64,000 nucleotides of DNA, from positions 1 to 64,000 of the forward strand of contig SVBO01000005.1 in assembly GCA_015058845.1 (NCBI GenBank), written 5' to 3'. This DNA comes from Erysipelotrichaceae bacterium. GTDB taxonomy: Bacteria; Bacillota_I; Bacilli_A; Erysipelotrichales; Erysipelotrichaceae. Positions 25,981-34,089 of this stretch are shown piece by piece (the first letter of the stretch is position 1; each line of letters starts with the position of its first letter). Position numbers and translations under genes: made by a program. The notes beneath the pieces are model-generated. The model worked only from the letters and a program-made list of their open reading frames with translations, did not search any database and was not told where the DNA came from.

Positions 25981-26658
25981 ATGAGTAATAAGATCTTAGT
26001 AGCAGAAGATGAAGCACATCTTAGGAAATTAGTATGTGACTATCTTACGAAAAGTGGTTTTGAGGTAGTAGGTGTGGCAGATGGGCAAGCTGCCTTAGAT
26101 GCCTTCTATGCTCAATCATTTTCACTGGCTATTCTAGATATCATGATGCCTAAAGTAGATGGATTAACTGTTCTTAAGGAGATCCGTAGTGTTTCATCGA
26201 TGCCTGTGTTGATGCTTACGGCTAAGAATACAGAGTTTGATGAGTTACAAGGGTTTACTAGTGGAGCAGATGAATATGTGGCTAAGCCTTTCTCTCCTGC
26301 CATTCTATTAGCACGTGTTAGGGCTTTATTGAAACGTAGTGGAGTAAACTTTGATAATGTGATCACTTTACAAGAGCTTTCTTTATATCAAAGAGAGCGA
26401 GAAGTATATGTGAATGATGTGAAGGTGATCTTGACACCTAAGGAATATGAATTATTATTACACTTTATTCAGAATCCTGGGAAAGTATTTTCTCGTGAGC
26501 ATTTGTTGAGTAGTGTATGGGGATTTGATTATGAAGGAGAAGAGCGAACTGTGGATACGCATGTTAAGTGTTTAAGAGCTAAGCTTGGTGTGTGTGGAGA
26601 CTTTATTAAGACATTACGTAAGGTAGGATATAAATTTGAAGCTTCCCATGAGATTTAA
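25981..26658 (+). CDS. OmpR/PhoB-family response regulator
   Basis: 225 residues: a receiver domain with acidic pocket ED at 9-10, phospho-acceptor Asp53 (LAILDIMMPKVDG), Thr in MLTAKN and Lys in YVAKPFSP, then a winged-helix DNA-binding domain (LTPKEYELLLHFIQNPGKVF, RTVDTHVKCLRAKLG). AAGGAGG precedes the ATG. It overlaps the kinase gene, so the pair is a two-component system; the stimulus is not evident from neighbours. Confidence 0.95.
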   Translation: MSNKILVAEDEAHLRKLVCDYLTKSGFEVVGVADGQAALDAFYAQSFSLAILDIMMPKVDGLTVLKEIRSVSSMPVLMLTAKNTEFDELQGFTSGADEYVAKPFSPAILLARVRALLKRSGVNFDNVITLQELSLYQREREVYVNDVKVILTPKEYELLLHFIQNPGKVFSREHLLSSVWGFDYEGEERTVDTHVKCLRAKLGVCGDFIKTLRKVGYKFEASHEI

Positions 26659-28132
26659 GATCCGTTCTAAATTGCTATGTGTCTTATGTGGTATTATTCT
26701 AGTAGATACATTAGCGATCTGGTTCTTAGGAAATTCTTATATCGATAGTTATTATAAGTATCGAAGAGATGAGGAATTAGCTGAAACAGCACAACATATC
26801 AAAGAGATCACGAATGAGAATCCATTAGAACGTAGACCTTGGTTCTCTTATGTAAAGAGTGCTGAGGAACAGTATATGGACTTCCTGATCTTCGACTATG
26901 TAGACCAACGTCCTTCGGTATTATATACAACCGATTCTTCTGCTTCTTCTCTCGTAAGTAATAAAGTAAGTTATCAATTATGGATCAATAAGGCAAATAA
27001 CAATAACGTATTTGCTTCCTTAGAACTAGCCCCTGATATCTTATTCTCCCATGAAGATAATGATTCTTTATACCTATATGCGAAATTAAAAGACAACCAA
27101 TTTCTATTTATCTCTACCCCACTAGATTACATCAAGACAACTTCTAGTATCGCTATTGAATTCTATTCCTATATCTTGATCATATCTGCTTGTATGGCAT
27201 TTATCTTGATCTTTGTCGCATCCTCTACGATCACGAAACCGATCGTTAAGATCTCTAAGATCACACAGAAGATCTCTAAGATGCAATTTGATGAGCGATG
27301 TGAAGTAAGTGGTAATGATGAGTTAACAGATCTTGCTAAGAGTGTTAATATGATGTCTGATCAGATCAAGAACTATTTAGATGTATTGATCGAGAAGAAT
27401 GAGATCTTGAAGAAGGACTTAGATAGACAAGAAGAGAATGAACGTTTGAGAAGACAATTCGTGGCGAATGTGTCTCATGACTTCAAGACTCCATTAGCTC
27501 TGATCCAGGCATATACAGAGGTACTCAAAGAGGATGCTGGGGATATTGATCAGGAGACTTGTACGATCATTCTATCGCAAGTAAAACAGATGAATATTCT
27601 AGTGAATCAGTTATTATCTCTGACTCAATTAGAGAGTGGTCTTGTTACGTTACAGTATTCTTTCTTCTCTTTACATGAGGTGATCTCTTCTGTTCTTAGA
27701 AATCTTTCTATTCTAATGGAAGAGAAGGATCTTACGTATAGTTATAGTAAGGATGAGGAGTATATTGTAAGTGGGGATTATCAACAGATCCATCAAGTGA
27801 TCCAGAATCTGATCGAGAATGCTGTGAAGTATACTCCTCAGGGTTCTAGTTTCCATATTCATGTTAGATCGTATTATTCTAGAGTACGTATTGAGATCAG
27901 TAATCCTGCAAATGAGGATCTAACGGATGAGATATTGCCTCATTTATTTGATAGTTTCTATATGACTGATCGCACTAGAAATGCTACTTTAAAGAGTTAT
28001 GGTTTAGGGTTAGCGATCGTGAAGGCTATTATGGAGTTGCATGAGCAGAGTTATGGGGCATATTTAGAAGATGGAAATGTGGTATTCTATATTACTTTAG
28101 ATATTTATTCTCTATCCGATGATGAGGAATAA
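26648..28132 (+). CDS. Membrane sensor histidine kinase
   Basis: About 494 residues. First membrane helix at about 9-28, an extracytoplasmic sensor of about 140 residues, second helix at about 170-194, HAMP, a coiled linker, HisKA with VSHDFKTPLALIQAY (catalytic His near 277), then an HATPase domain with N box (NLIENAVKYTP) and G box (YGLGLAIVKAI). The G1 region (FDSFYMTD) is slightly atypical. Start uncertain: ATG at 26648, or a TTG at 26636 that is better placed behind AGGA. It overlaps the regulator gene. A terminator follows. Confidence 0.92.
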   Translation: MRFKIRSKLLCVLCGIILVDTLAIWFLGNSYIDSYYKYRRDEELAETAQHIKEITNENPLERRPWFSYVKSAEEQYMDFLIFDYVDQRPSVLYTTDSSASSLVSNKVSYQLWINKANNNNVFASLELAPDILFSHEDNDSLYLYAKLKDNQFLFISTPLDYIKTTSSIAIEFYSYILIISACMAFILIFVASSTITKPIVKISKITQKISKMQFDERCEVSGNDELTDLAKSVNMMSDQIKNYLDVLIEKNEILKKDLDRQEENERLRRQFVANVSHDFKTPLALIQAYTEVLKEDAGDIDQETCTIILSQVKQMNILVNQLLSLTQLESGLVTLQYSFFSLHEVISSVLRNLSILMEEKDLTYSYSKDEEYIVSGDYQQIHQVIQNLIENAVKYTPQGSSFHIHVRSYYSRVRIEISNPANEDLTDEILPHLFDSFYMTDRTRNATLKSYGLGLAIVKAIMELHEQSYGAYLEDGNVVFYITLDIYSLSDDEE

Positions 28133-28138
28133 GAAAAC

Positions 28139-28168
28139 AAGGATGTAAGTGTGATCTTACATCCTTTT
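28139..28168 (+). terminator. Bidirectional terminator
   Basis: AAGGATGTAAG (28139-28149) pairs perfectly with CTTACATCCTT (28156-28166), then TTT. It serves the kinase gene and the converging DegV gene. Confidence 0.9.
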
Positions 28169-29012
28169 AGTTATATTTCTTAGTATATCCAATACCTACT
28201 GTACGATTCCCAGTGTGAGCAGCAATGATCGGTGTGAAATGATCAGCAAATACATCCTCTCTTCCAATCACTTCTTTAAACATATTTAGTAATTCTTGTT
28301 CTTCTTCCTTAGTAAAACCAATACTTAAGAATAACCAGTTTACCTCATGCTCTGGAGCAGAGTTCTTCACTTGTTCCATAGCCTCTTTATACGCTTTCTT
28401 TAGAGTACGTACTTTACTGTGTAGATCTACGTTACCATATTCGATCTTCAAGATCGGTTGGATCTTTAATAGTCCTGCTACTGCCGCAACGGCAGGTGTG
28501 ATCCTTCCTCCTCGTTTTAATGGTTCTACTGTTTCAGGTACGATACAAGCATAGGTAGAGCGGAAATCTGCTTCTAGTGTTTCTTTGATCTCTAGGGCAC
28601 TCATTCCCTTATCTACCATCTTCTTAGCTTCTAAACAAACATATCTAAGAGGACTCTCTACTGCCTTAGCATCTACTACGACTACTCTACCCTCATATTC
28701 TTTCGATAATGTATAAGCATTCGCACAGCTTCCACTTAATCCACTAGATAATGGAATATAGAGAACAGTTTCATACTCTTCTAAGGCTTCTTCCCAGATC
28801 GTTAACATTTCTTTCACTAATGGTTGTGCTGTTTTGAATACTTTCTTTTCTTGTAAGAATGTTACGGCATCTTCATAGAACATATCTATGCCATCTAAGT
28901 ATTCTTTACCATCAACTACGATCGGCATGGGAACTACACCGATCTGTAATCTTTTCCCTTCTTCTTGGGAGATACCACTGGATGAATCTGTAATAATCTT
29001 TATTTTCTTCAT
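28167..29012 (-). CDS. DegV-family fatty-acid-binding protein
   Basis: 281 residues. Family landmarks: IITDSSSGIS at the start, VPMPIVVDGKEYLDG, PLSSGLSGSCANA and RGGRITPAVAAVAGLLKIQPIL; the C-terminal IIAAHTGNRTVGIGY closes the lipid-binding fold. DegV/FakB proteins bind a fatty acid for phosphorylation by FakA; no FakA is in view. TAGGAG precedes the ATG, and a TATAAT lies about 30 bases further up. Monocistronic. Confidence 0.93.
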   Translation of the reverse strand: MKKIKIITDSSSGISQEEGKRLQIGVVPMPIVVDGKEYLDGIDMFYEDAVTFLQEKKVFKTAQPLVKEMLTIWEEALEEYETVLYIPLSSGLSGSCANAYTLSKEYEGRVVVVDAKAVESPLRYVCLEAKKMVDKGMSALEIKETLEADFRSTYACIVPETVEPLKRGGRITPAVAAVAGLLKIQPILKIEYGNVDLHSKVRTLKKAYKEAMEQVKNSAPEHEVNWLFLSIGFTKEEEQELLNMFKEVIGREDVFADHFTPIIAAHTGNRTVGIGYTKKYN

Positions 29013-29139
29013 GGCATAATACTCCTAACGTACAGCGTATTATAGCACAATAATTTAGGAATTACACTACTTTTTTGTCGTACTGAAACAATGGGCCTGT
29101 GTTTGTGTCTTATAAGGAACTTGAAATGGTGTGTAGTGC

Positions 29140-29331
29140 TTAGTTAGATAGCCAATCATGGATGGAGTCATAGAGTACGAATACAGCGCTCATGATAAGT
29201 GTTTCTATTATTACTTCCTGTAGATCTACTGAATGATGGCGAAGTAGGTCTATGATAACAGATACAGACACATATACAGGTATATATCTTAGAAATAATT
29301 CCCACTTGATCTTGAACTTATGGATCTTCAT
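29140..29331 (-). CDS. Small two-helix membrane protein, unknown
   Basis: 63 residues with a basic N-terminus (MKIHKFKIKWELF), then two hydrophobic stretches (about 14-30 and 42-57). GGAG lies eight bases before the ATG at 29331, which favours this start over upstream in-frame codons. Isolated between DegV and tRNA-His. No family recognised; moderate confidence that it is expressed. Confidence 0.5.
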   Translation of the reverse strand: MKIHKFKIKWELFLRYIPVYVSVSVIIDLLRHHSVDLQEVIIETLIMSAVFVLYDSIHDWLSN

Positions 29332-29471
29332 ACACATCACTCCATTTTAATAAAAATACCATATATACCCATATTTTAAATACCAGACACTCATTTCACA
29401 TAAATTTACACATTTTCTTCTCTTATTCCCCAATAATTCCTAAGAAATTTATAGAAAAAGTCAAAAAGATA

Positions 29472-29500
29472 TTTACAAATCTTCGAAAATACTGTATCAT
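29472..29500 (+). promoter_or_regulatory. Promoter of tRNA-His
   Basis: TTTACA (29472-29477) and TATCAT (29495-29500) with a 17-base spacer, 22 bases before the tRNA. Confidence 0.65.
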
Positions 29501-29522
29501 ATATAAGCATTATGCGATACAT

Positions 29523-29599
29523 GGCGACGGTGGTGAAGTGGTTAACACATCAGATTGTGGCTCTGACACTCGAGGGTTCGATCCCCTTTCGTCGCCCCA
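29523..29599 (+). tRNA. tRNA-His (GTG)
   Basis: A 77-base cloverleaf. Acceptor GGCGACG pairs with CGTCGCC, which includes the extra G(-1):C73 pair typical of tRNA-His; the anticodon loop is TTGTGGC with anticodon GTG; the T loop reads GGTTCGATCCC; CCA is encoded. A single-gene transcript followed by a terminator. Confidence 0.97.
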
Positions 29600-29610
29600 T
29601 TTTAAAAGAT

Positions 29611-29632
29611 ACAAGGCTATGCCTTGTTTTTT
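29611..29632 (+). terminator. Terminator after tRNA-His
   Basis: ACAAGGC / GCCTTGT with a three-base loop and a run of T. A weaker second hairpin with a run of eight T follows at about 29642-29668. Confidence 0.9.
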
Positions 29633-29791
29633 ATTATCTATAACTCTCTTTTACAGGGAGTTTTTTTTGTTTTCTTAGACTCATTTTTCTTCATTTTCGC
29701 ACCTTTTGTAAACTTTTTTAATTTTTTTGCATTATTTTTTAAACTTTTCTAATTTTCTTATAATAATAAATATGAAGGGAGGTTAAGAATT

Positions 29792-29863
29792 ATGTTGTTT
29801 CCAATTAGTGTGATCGTTTCCCCATTTCTGATCTGGCTGATCCAACATGCTCAAAATAGCTAA
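29792..29863 (+). CDS. 23-residue hydrophobic peptide leading the pilus operon
   Basis: A short open frame with a strong GGGAGG site 9 bases before its ATG. It encodes a single hydrophobic helix: MLFPISVIVSPFLIW, then LIQHAQNS. Its TAA overlaps the ATG of the next gene (TAATG), so translation is coupled. It could be a leader peptide, a tiny pilus component, or a peptide resembling small membrane toxins of the Fst/TxpA type (IVSP motif); I cannot decide. AT-rich DNA from 29670 to 29780 is the likely promoter region. Confidence 0.5.
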   Translation: MLFPISVIVSPFLIWLIQHAQNS

Positions 29864-30318
29864 TGAAGAGTGCATATCTAAGTTTCATGGCAGCTATAGG
29901 GGGCATCATCCTCTTTGTCAGCATAGCGATCATCTTTCAATACACAACTGTGTATAAGAATCTATCCTTTGAACTTCGAAACGCTCTGATCCAAGCAGGA
30001 GAAGAAGCCATGGTTCCAGAGGAAGTATGTGAGATGATAGCTTGTAGTGTTGAAGAGATGGAAGATGCAGAGTCGTTTGGGTGTAATGAGGAGGGATTTA
30101 AGGAAGAGTGTGTCGATGTGTATATGGATGAGGATGAGTTCTTTGAGGTGCTAGTAGGCCATCTAGAAAGACTAAAGAGAACGAATCAGAATGTAAGCAT
30201 TACTCTACATGCTTACCATAATCCCCCCTTCATTGCTAAGGCTAGTGTTAGAGTAGATCTAGTTGGTTCTTTCATTAAAGTACCGATCATGATCGAAGAG
30301 ATCTGTTTAGAGAGTTGA
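29863..30318 (+). CDS. Tad pilus locus membrane-anchored protein, unknown
   Basis: 151 residues: one N-terminal membrane helix (about 5-27) and a long acidic extracytoplasmic domain with five Cys (for example MIACSVEEMEDAESFGC). The topology resembles TadE/pseudopilin-like proteins, but I do not see the family signature. First full-length gene of the pilus operon, coupled to the 23-codon frame before it and 8 bases from the CpaB-like gene. Possible role: minor pilin or assembly factor (inference from context). Confidence 0.75.
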   Translation: MKSAYLSFMAAIGGIILFVSIAIIFQYTTVYKNLSFELRNALIQAGEEAMVPEEVCEMIACSVEEMEDAESFGCNEEGFKEECVDVYMDEDEFFEVLVGHLERLKRTNQNVSITLHAYHNPPFIAKASVRVDLVGSFIKVPIMIEEICLES

Positions 30319-30326
30319 GGTAGATT

Positions 30327-31046
30327 ATGAAGAAGAGGTATGTAATTGGTTGTATTGGCTTTATACTCATTGCAGTAGTGAGTTATTTCTTATTCCAAGT
30401 AGCCCTGGATAATGCAGTAGACTTAGTAGAAGTACCCTTTGCAAAGAAGACCCTCTATGCTCATCAAATGATCCAAGAGGAAGATATCGAGATGCGTGAG
30501 GTACCTAGGGTATATGTGCAAAGTGATGTGATTCAAAAGAGAGAAGATATTGCTGGTAAGTATGTGGATCTGTCTAGTAAGATCCCTAAGGGATCCTTGT
30601 TCTATAAGGATTTTCTAGTAAGTGATGAGGAGATCAAAGATCTACCATCCTTGTTACTAAAGGAGGGACAAATGGCTTATCCAATCAAAGTAGATCTACT
30701 GAAAAGTAGTGGTGCCACTTTACACGTCAATCAACATGTAGATATCTATATGACGTATGCAAGTAAAGTCAATAAAGTTAAGGTCACTACGGTAGAATGC
30801 TTGATCAGAAATGCTAGGATCATTAATGTGAAAGATCGCAATGGGCTAAATGTAGGAGAAGAAGATGCGAAGAGCGTTCCTTCGATTGTAGTACTAGCGA
30901 TTCAACTAGAACAAGTAGACTTATTACGTAAGGCACAAGAGATCGGTGAGCTTGATATCTATGCTCCTCGTAGTGAATATAGTGTAGAGGAGGAAGCAGT
31001 GTTGAATGAGGAGAGTACATTGCTGCAGGTGTTGAAAGATGAGTGA
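30327..31046 (+). CDS. CpaB/RcpC-like SAF-domain pilus assembly protein
   Basis: 239 residues with an N-terminal membrane helix (about 5-23) and an SAF domain at about 35-100: VPFAKKTLYAHQMIQEEDIE, then IPKGSLFYKDFL. The rest matches CpaB-type proteins loosely (MAYPIKVDLLKSSGATLHVNQHVDIYMTY is split over two conserved blocks). In Tad systems CpaB/RcpC works with the secretion channel; in Gram-positives its role is less clear. It overlaps the ATPase gene by eight bases. Confidence 0.8.
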   Translation: MKKRYVIGCIGFILIAVVSYFLFQVALDNAVDLVEVPFAKKTLYAHQMIQEEDIEMREVPRVYVQSDVIQKREDIAGKYVDLSSKIPKGSLFYKDFLVSDEEIKDLPSLLLKEGQMAYPIKVDLLKSSGATLHVNQHVDIYMTYASKVNKVKVTTVECLIRNARIINVKDRNGLNVGEEDAKSVPSIVVLAIQLEQVDLLRKAQEIGELDIYAPRSEYSVEEEAVLNEESTLLQVLKDE

Positions 31047-32106
31047 GTTTGATTTCAAGGCTTTGACTCCTTATATTGAGGATAACTTGATCACTGATAT
31101 TAATTACAATGGTAGAGAACTATGGATCGATCATTTAAAGAAGGGTCGATATGCCTGTGAGGACTTCTTTATGGAAGAGCGTTTAGAACAATTCTGTTAT
31201 CGATATGCGAACCATGCGAATCTCTTATTCAACGCAACGTATCCAGTGCTAGAGAGTGAGAATGAGGCTCTACGCTTATCGATCATGCATGATTCAGTAG
31301 CTCGTAGTGGATACAGTATCTCGATCCGTAAGACACCTACATTGATCCGATTGAATAGGGAGAAGATGTTAGAAGAGAACTATGCTACTACTGGTATTCT
31401 AGAGTTCTTAGAAAGAGCAGTAAAAGCTCGTTGTAATATCTTGATCTGTGGTCTTCCTGGGGCTGGTAAGACAGAGTTAGTGAAATATCTTACTACTCAT
31501 ATTCCCTCTAGTGAAAGAGTGATCACGATAGAGGATACATTAGAGTTACATTACTCTAAGCTTCATCCTCATAAAGACTGTGTAGAATTGAAAGTCAATG
31601 ATAACTTTACGTATGTAGATGCGATCAAGGCTTGTCTTAGACAACGACCAGATTGGTTATTGGTATCTGAGGTAAGAGGTGCAGAAGTTGTACAGATGAT
31701 GCAGGCAGTGAGTACAGGGGCAAAGTTGATATCTACACTACACTGTGATGATGCTTCCGCGATCCCTTTACGTTTACTACATATGTTCCCTGGTATGGAG
31801 TTAAGTAATGAAAGGATCTTACATATGATCTATGAGAGTATCGATATTGGGATACATATTTCTTCCACTATTACAGATCAAGGGGTACAACGACAGATCG
31901 AGAAGGTAGTATGTTATCAGATCTTAGATAATAATATCTTAGATCAAAAGGTCATCTACCAAGATCATAAGATGTGTAGTGAATACCCAGAAAAGATCAA
32001 AGTGAAGTTCGATAAGTATGATAAGCGTATGAAGCTTCAAGAGAAAGGAAGTAAGAAAGGAGATAAACGAAATGAATCTAAGAGAAGTTTACGAAAGATA
32101 TCGTAA
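31039..32106 (+). CDS. tadA: Tad pilus ATPase (TadA/CpaF family)
   Basis: A VirB11/PilT-superfamily secretion ATPase, 355 residues. Walker A ICGLPGAGKTELVKY, Asp box TIEDTLELHY, Walker B region RQRPDWLLVSEVRGAE and His box TGAKLISTLHCDDA. Short for CpaF: the N-terminal domain is reduced. It powers assembly of the Flp-type pilus from the cytoplasmic face. The C-terminus is highly basic and overlaps the next gene by 35 bases. Confidence 0.9.
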   Translation: MSEFDFKALTPYIEDNLITDINYNGRELWIDHLKKGRYACEDFFMEERLEQFCYRYANHANLLFNATYPVLESENEALRLSIMHDSVARSGYSISIRKTPTLIRLNREKMLEENYATTGILEFLERAVKARCNILICGLPGAGKTELVKYLTTHIPSSERVITIEDTLELHYSKLHPHKDCVELKVNDNFTYVDAIKACLRQRPDWLLVSEVRGAEVVQMMQAVSTGAKLISTLHCDDASAIPLRLLHMFPGMELSNERILHMIYESIDIGIHISSTITDQGVQRQIEKVVCYQILDNNILDQKVIYQDHKMCSEYPEKIKVKFDKYDKRMKLQEKGSKKGDKRNESKRSLRKIS

Positions 32107-32854
32107 GAGGATCGAGGCATATGGTTTCGTATATCGTCCTTATCTACATACACTCTTACTGATCGCTATGTATCTAGGTGTGATCTTATTTGGTTTCTTC
32201 TTTCGAATGCATACTCTTCCTTTATTGATATTGCTCCTCTCTGTTACACTCGTGATCCCTGTGATCCTATATCTGCAATATGAATATAGCTTTGAGGAAG
32301 CTTGTTTCAAAGAATTTACTAGTTATATCCAACAAGTAAGTGCTGCCTTCAAGATGCATCCTAAGATCCATACAGCTATGCAAGAGGCTCTTCCTTTGGT
32401 CAGTGGGGAACTACATCATTGTGTGAGTGAAGCTTTGTCTAAGATGAATGAGGGAGAGAAGTATGAGGATGCTCTAGCATGTATAGAGGATAAGTATTCG
32501 ATCTATATCTTAGAGAACTTACATCGATTAATGATCGCGGTAGAGGTACATGGAGCTAAGCGTTTTGAAGAGGGGATCCATTTACTGCAAGATGATCTAG
32601 ATGATCTGATCGAGGATATGTACTTACATCAAAAGGAATTACTAGCGATCCAGAAGAAGGTATATATCTTATGTTTACTCTCTATCTTGATCTGTGTGTT
32701 AAGTAAGAATATGTTGATGGATCTATACGCCTTTGAGAAGGAATTGATCTATCAGGGTGTATTACTACTCTTTGTCTTCTCTCTACTTTGCTGTATCATA
32801 CTCTCTCAAGTATTCTTACGTCATTCTTGGCGGATATGGGGGAATGAGAGATGA
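32072..32854 (+). CDS. Tad pilus membrane protein (TadB-like)
   Basis: 260 residues. Two N-terminal helices (about 24-44 and 47-66), a cytoplasmic helical region with the T2SSF-type pattern FTSYIQQVSAAFKMHPKIHT, and two C-terminal helices. AAAGGAG lies nine bases before the ATG, inside the end of tadA. Paired with the following TadC-like gene as the inner-membrane platform. Confidence 0.8.
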   Translation: MNLREVYERYRKRIEAYGFVYRPYLHTLLLIAMYLGVILFGFFFRMHTLPLLILLLSVTLVIPVILYLQYEYSFEEACFKEFTSYIQQVSAAFKMHPKIHTAMQEALPLVSGELHHCVSEALSKMNEGEKYEDALACIEDKYSIYILENLHRLMIAVEVHGAKRFEEGIHLLQDDLDDLIEDMYLHQKELLAIQKKVYILCLLSILICVLSKNMLMDLYAFEKELIYQGVLLLFVFSLLCCIILSQVFLRHSWRIWGNER

Positions 32855-33555
32855 GATATGTGATTTGTGTACTATTATTTGTAGGTATTCTATTACTAGG
32901 TATATATGTGCTTCCTAGAAGAGTATATCTGTTTAAAGAGGATAAACGATATAAACAATTGATGTATGTTTGTTCCCTATTGATGCTTTGGCCTCTAGCA
33001 GATTATTCTTGGATATATGCTACAGGAATAGGAATAGCAGGGATATTCGTATACTTCTATCCTGTATATCAGAAACAGAAAGAGGAAGAGAATAGTCTTA
33101 GAAGATTACGCTATGATTTCCCAATATGGTTAAGACAAATACAGATCTTGTTACAGAACAACAATGTGCAACATAGTTTAGAGAAATCCCTTCCACAGGC
33201 CCCTATGATCATGCACGAGGAATTACGAACTCTGATCGATCGGTTGAATCAGAATGCCACTGATCTAACTGCTTATCTAAACTTTATGAGTGAGTATGAT
33301 ATCTATGAGATCTCTAGAGCTATGAAGTTATTGTATCGTTACCATATGGTGGGTGCTGAGGAGAGCTACCATCAATTCCATCGTATGTTAGAGTCTACGG
33401 GTAAGTGGCTTAGAGCTGAGCGAAAGAGAGATAATGATTCCTTGATCATGATGTTGAATTGGATCGGGTTGATTCCTTTGTTGGGGTGTACTGTGATGTT
33501 TGTTAGTATGATGATTTTAATTGTTATGAATATGATGAAAGGTGGATTAGTATGA
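32851..33555 (+). CDS. Tad pilus membrane protein (TadC-like)
   Basis: 234 residues. Two or three N-terminal helices, a cytoplasmic domain (DFPIWLRQIQILLQNNNVQH) equivalent to the T2SSF fold, and a C-terminal hydrophobic helix. It overlaps the TadB-like gene by four bases (ATGA) and the pilin-like gene by four. Function as platform partner is inferred from order and topology. Confidence 0.78.
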   Translation: MRYVICVLLFVGILLLGIYVLPRRVYLFKEDKRYKQLMYVCSLLMLWPLADYSWIYATGIGIAGIFVYFYPVYQKQKEEENSLRRLRYDFPIWLRQIQILLQNNNVQHSLEKSLPQAPMIMHEELRTLIDRLNQNATDLTAYLNFMSEYDIYEISRAMKLLYRYHMVGAEESYHQFHRMLESTGKWLRAERKRDNDSLIMMLNWIGLIPLLGCTVMFVSMMILIVMNMMKGGLV

Positions 33556-33716
33556 AGATTTTCTTTGAAGAATATGGTATGGTCATCGTGGTGACAGTGT
33601 TAGCACTTGGTATGATCACATTTGCCAATGATTTTAAGGGTACTTTAGGAGACTCTATTGAAGAACAATGGGAAACTATTGTGAGTGAAGCTGAAGGTGG
33701 CGGAGGAGGAGAATAG
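33552..33716 (+). CDS. Flp-pilin-like small protein
   Basis: A 54-residue protein read from the sequence; its ATGA overlaps the TadC-like stop. It begins MKIFFEEYGMVIVVTVLALG: an acidic pair and Tyr followed by a hydrophobic helix, as in Flp pilins (E-Y near the start of the helix). The C-terminal half is acidic and ends in GGGGGE. No long leader peptide precedes the helix, so processing, if any, would remove very few residues. Best candidate in the locus for the main pilus subunit (inference). Confidence 0.7.
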   Translation: MKIFFEEYGMVIVVTVLALGMITFANDFKGTLGDSIEEQWETIVSEAEGGGGGE

Positions 33717-33719
33717 TCC

Positions 33720-34043
33720 TTGAAGATTGGATTTGAGGCTATGTTACTATCCTTCTTCTCGATGTTCTTTCTAGCGATCGGTCTATATTTCATGGACATC
33801 TTGTTCACACATCAAAGTGCTCTGCAGTTACAGGAGTATGCAGTGATGATGATCGAGCATCATGATCGGTATGATTCCATGGTAGCTGAGGCGATCGAAC
33901 AAAAAGCGAATGCGAGTGATCTAGCTGTGTCTGTAACTGAGGTGGGAGATACTTATGGGGTAGAAGTGACTTACTCTGTATCTCTTCCTCTTTTAGAAAG
34001 ACATTTATCCAATACTTTATACACTATCTGTGCTTCACGTTAG
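33720..34043 (+). CDS. TadE-like minor pilin
   Basis: 107 residues starting at a TTG (33720), with a strong GGAGGAGGAG stretch upstream that also encodes the Gly tail of the preceding protein. An ATG seven codons later is the alternative. One N-terminal membrane helix (about 8-28), then a short extracytoplasmic beta-rich domain (VSVTEVGDTYGVEVTYSVSL). Size and place at the end of a Tad operon fit a TadE-type pseudopilin. Confidence 0.7.
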   Translation: MKIGFEAMLLSFFSMFFLAIGLYFMDILFTHQSALQLQEYAVMMIEHHDRYDSMVAEAIEQKANASDLAVSVTEVGDTYGVEVTYSVSLPLLERHLSNTLYTICASR

Positions 34044-34050
34044 AATTTAA

Positions 34051-34076
34051 AAATGCGAAGATTCCTTCGCATTTCA
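34051..34076 (+). terminator. Terminator of the pilus operon
   Basis: AAATGCGAAG and CTTCGCATTT around an ATTC loop (34051-34074). It may also serve the converging gene. Confidence 0.9.
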
Positions 34077-34089
34077 TTATAGAATACTA

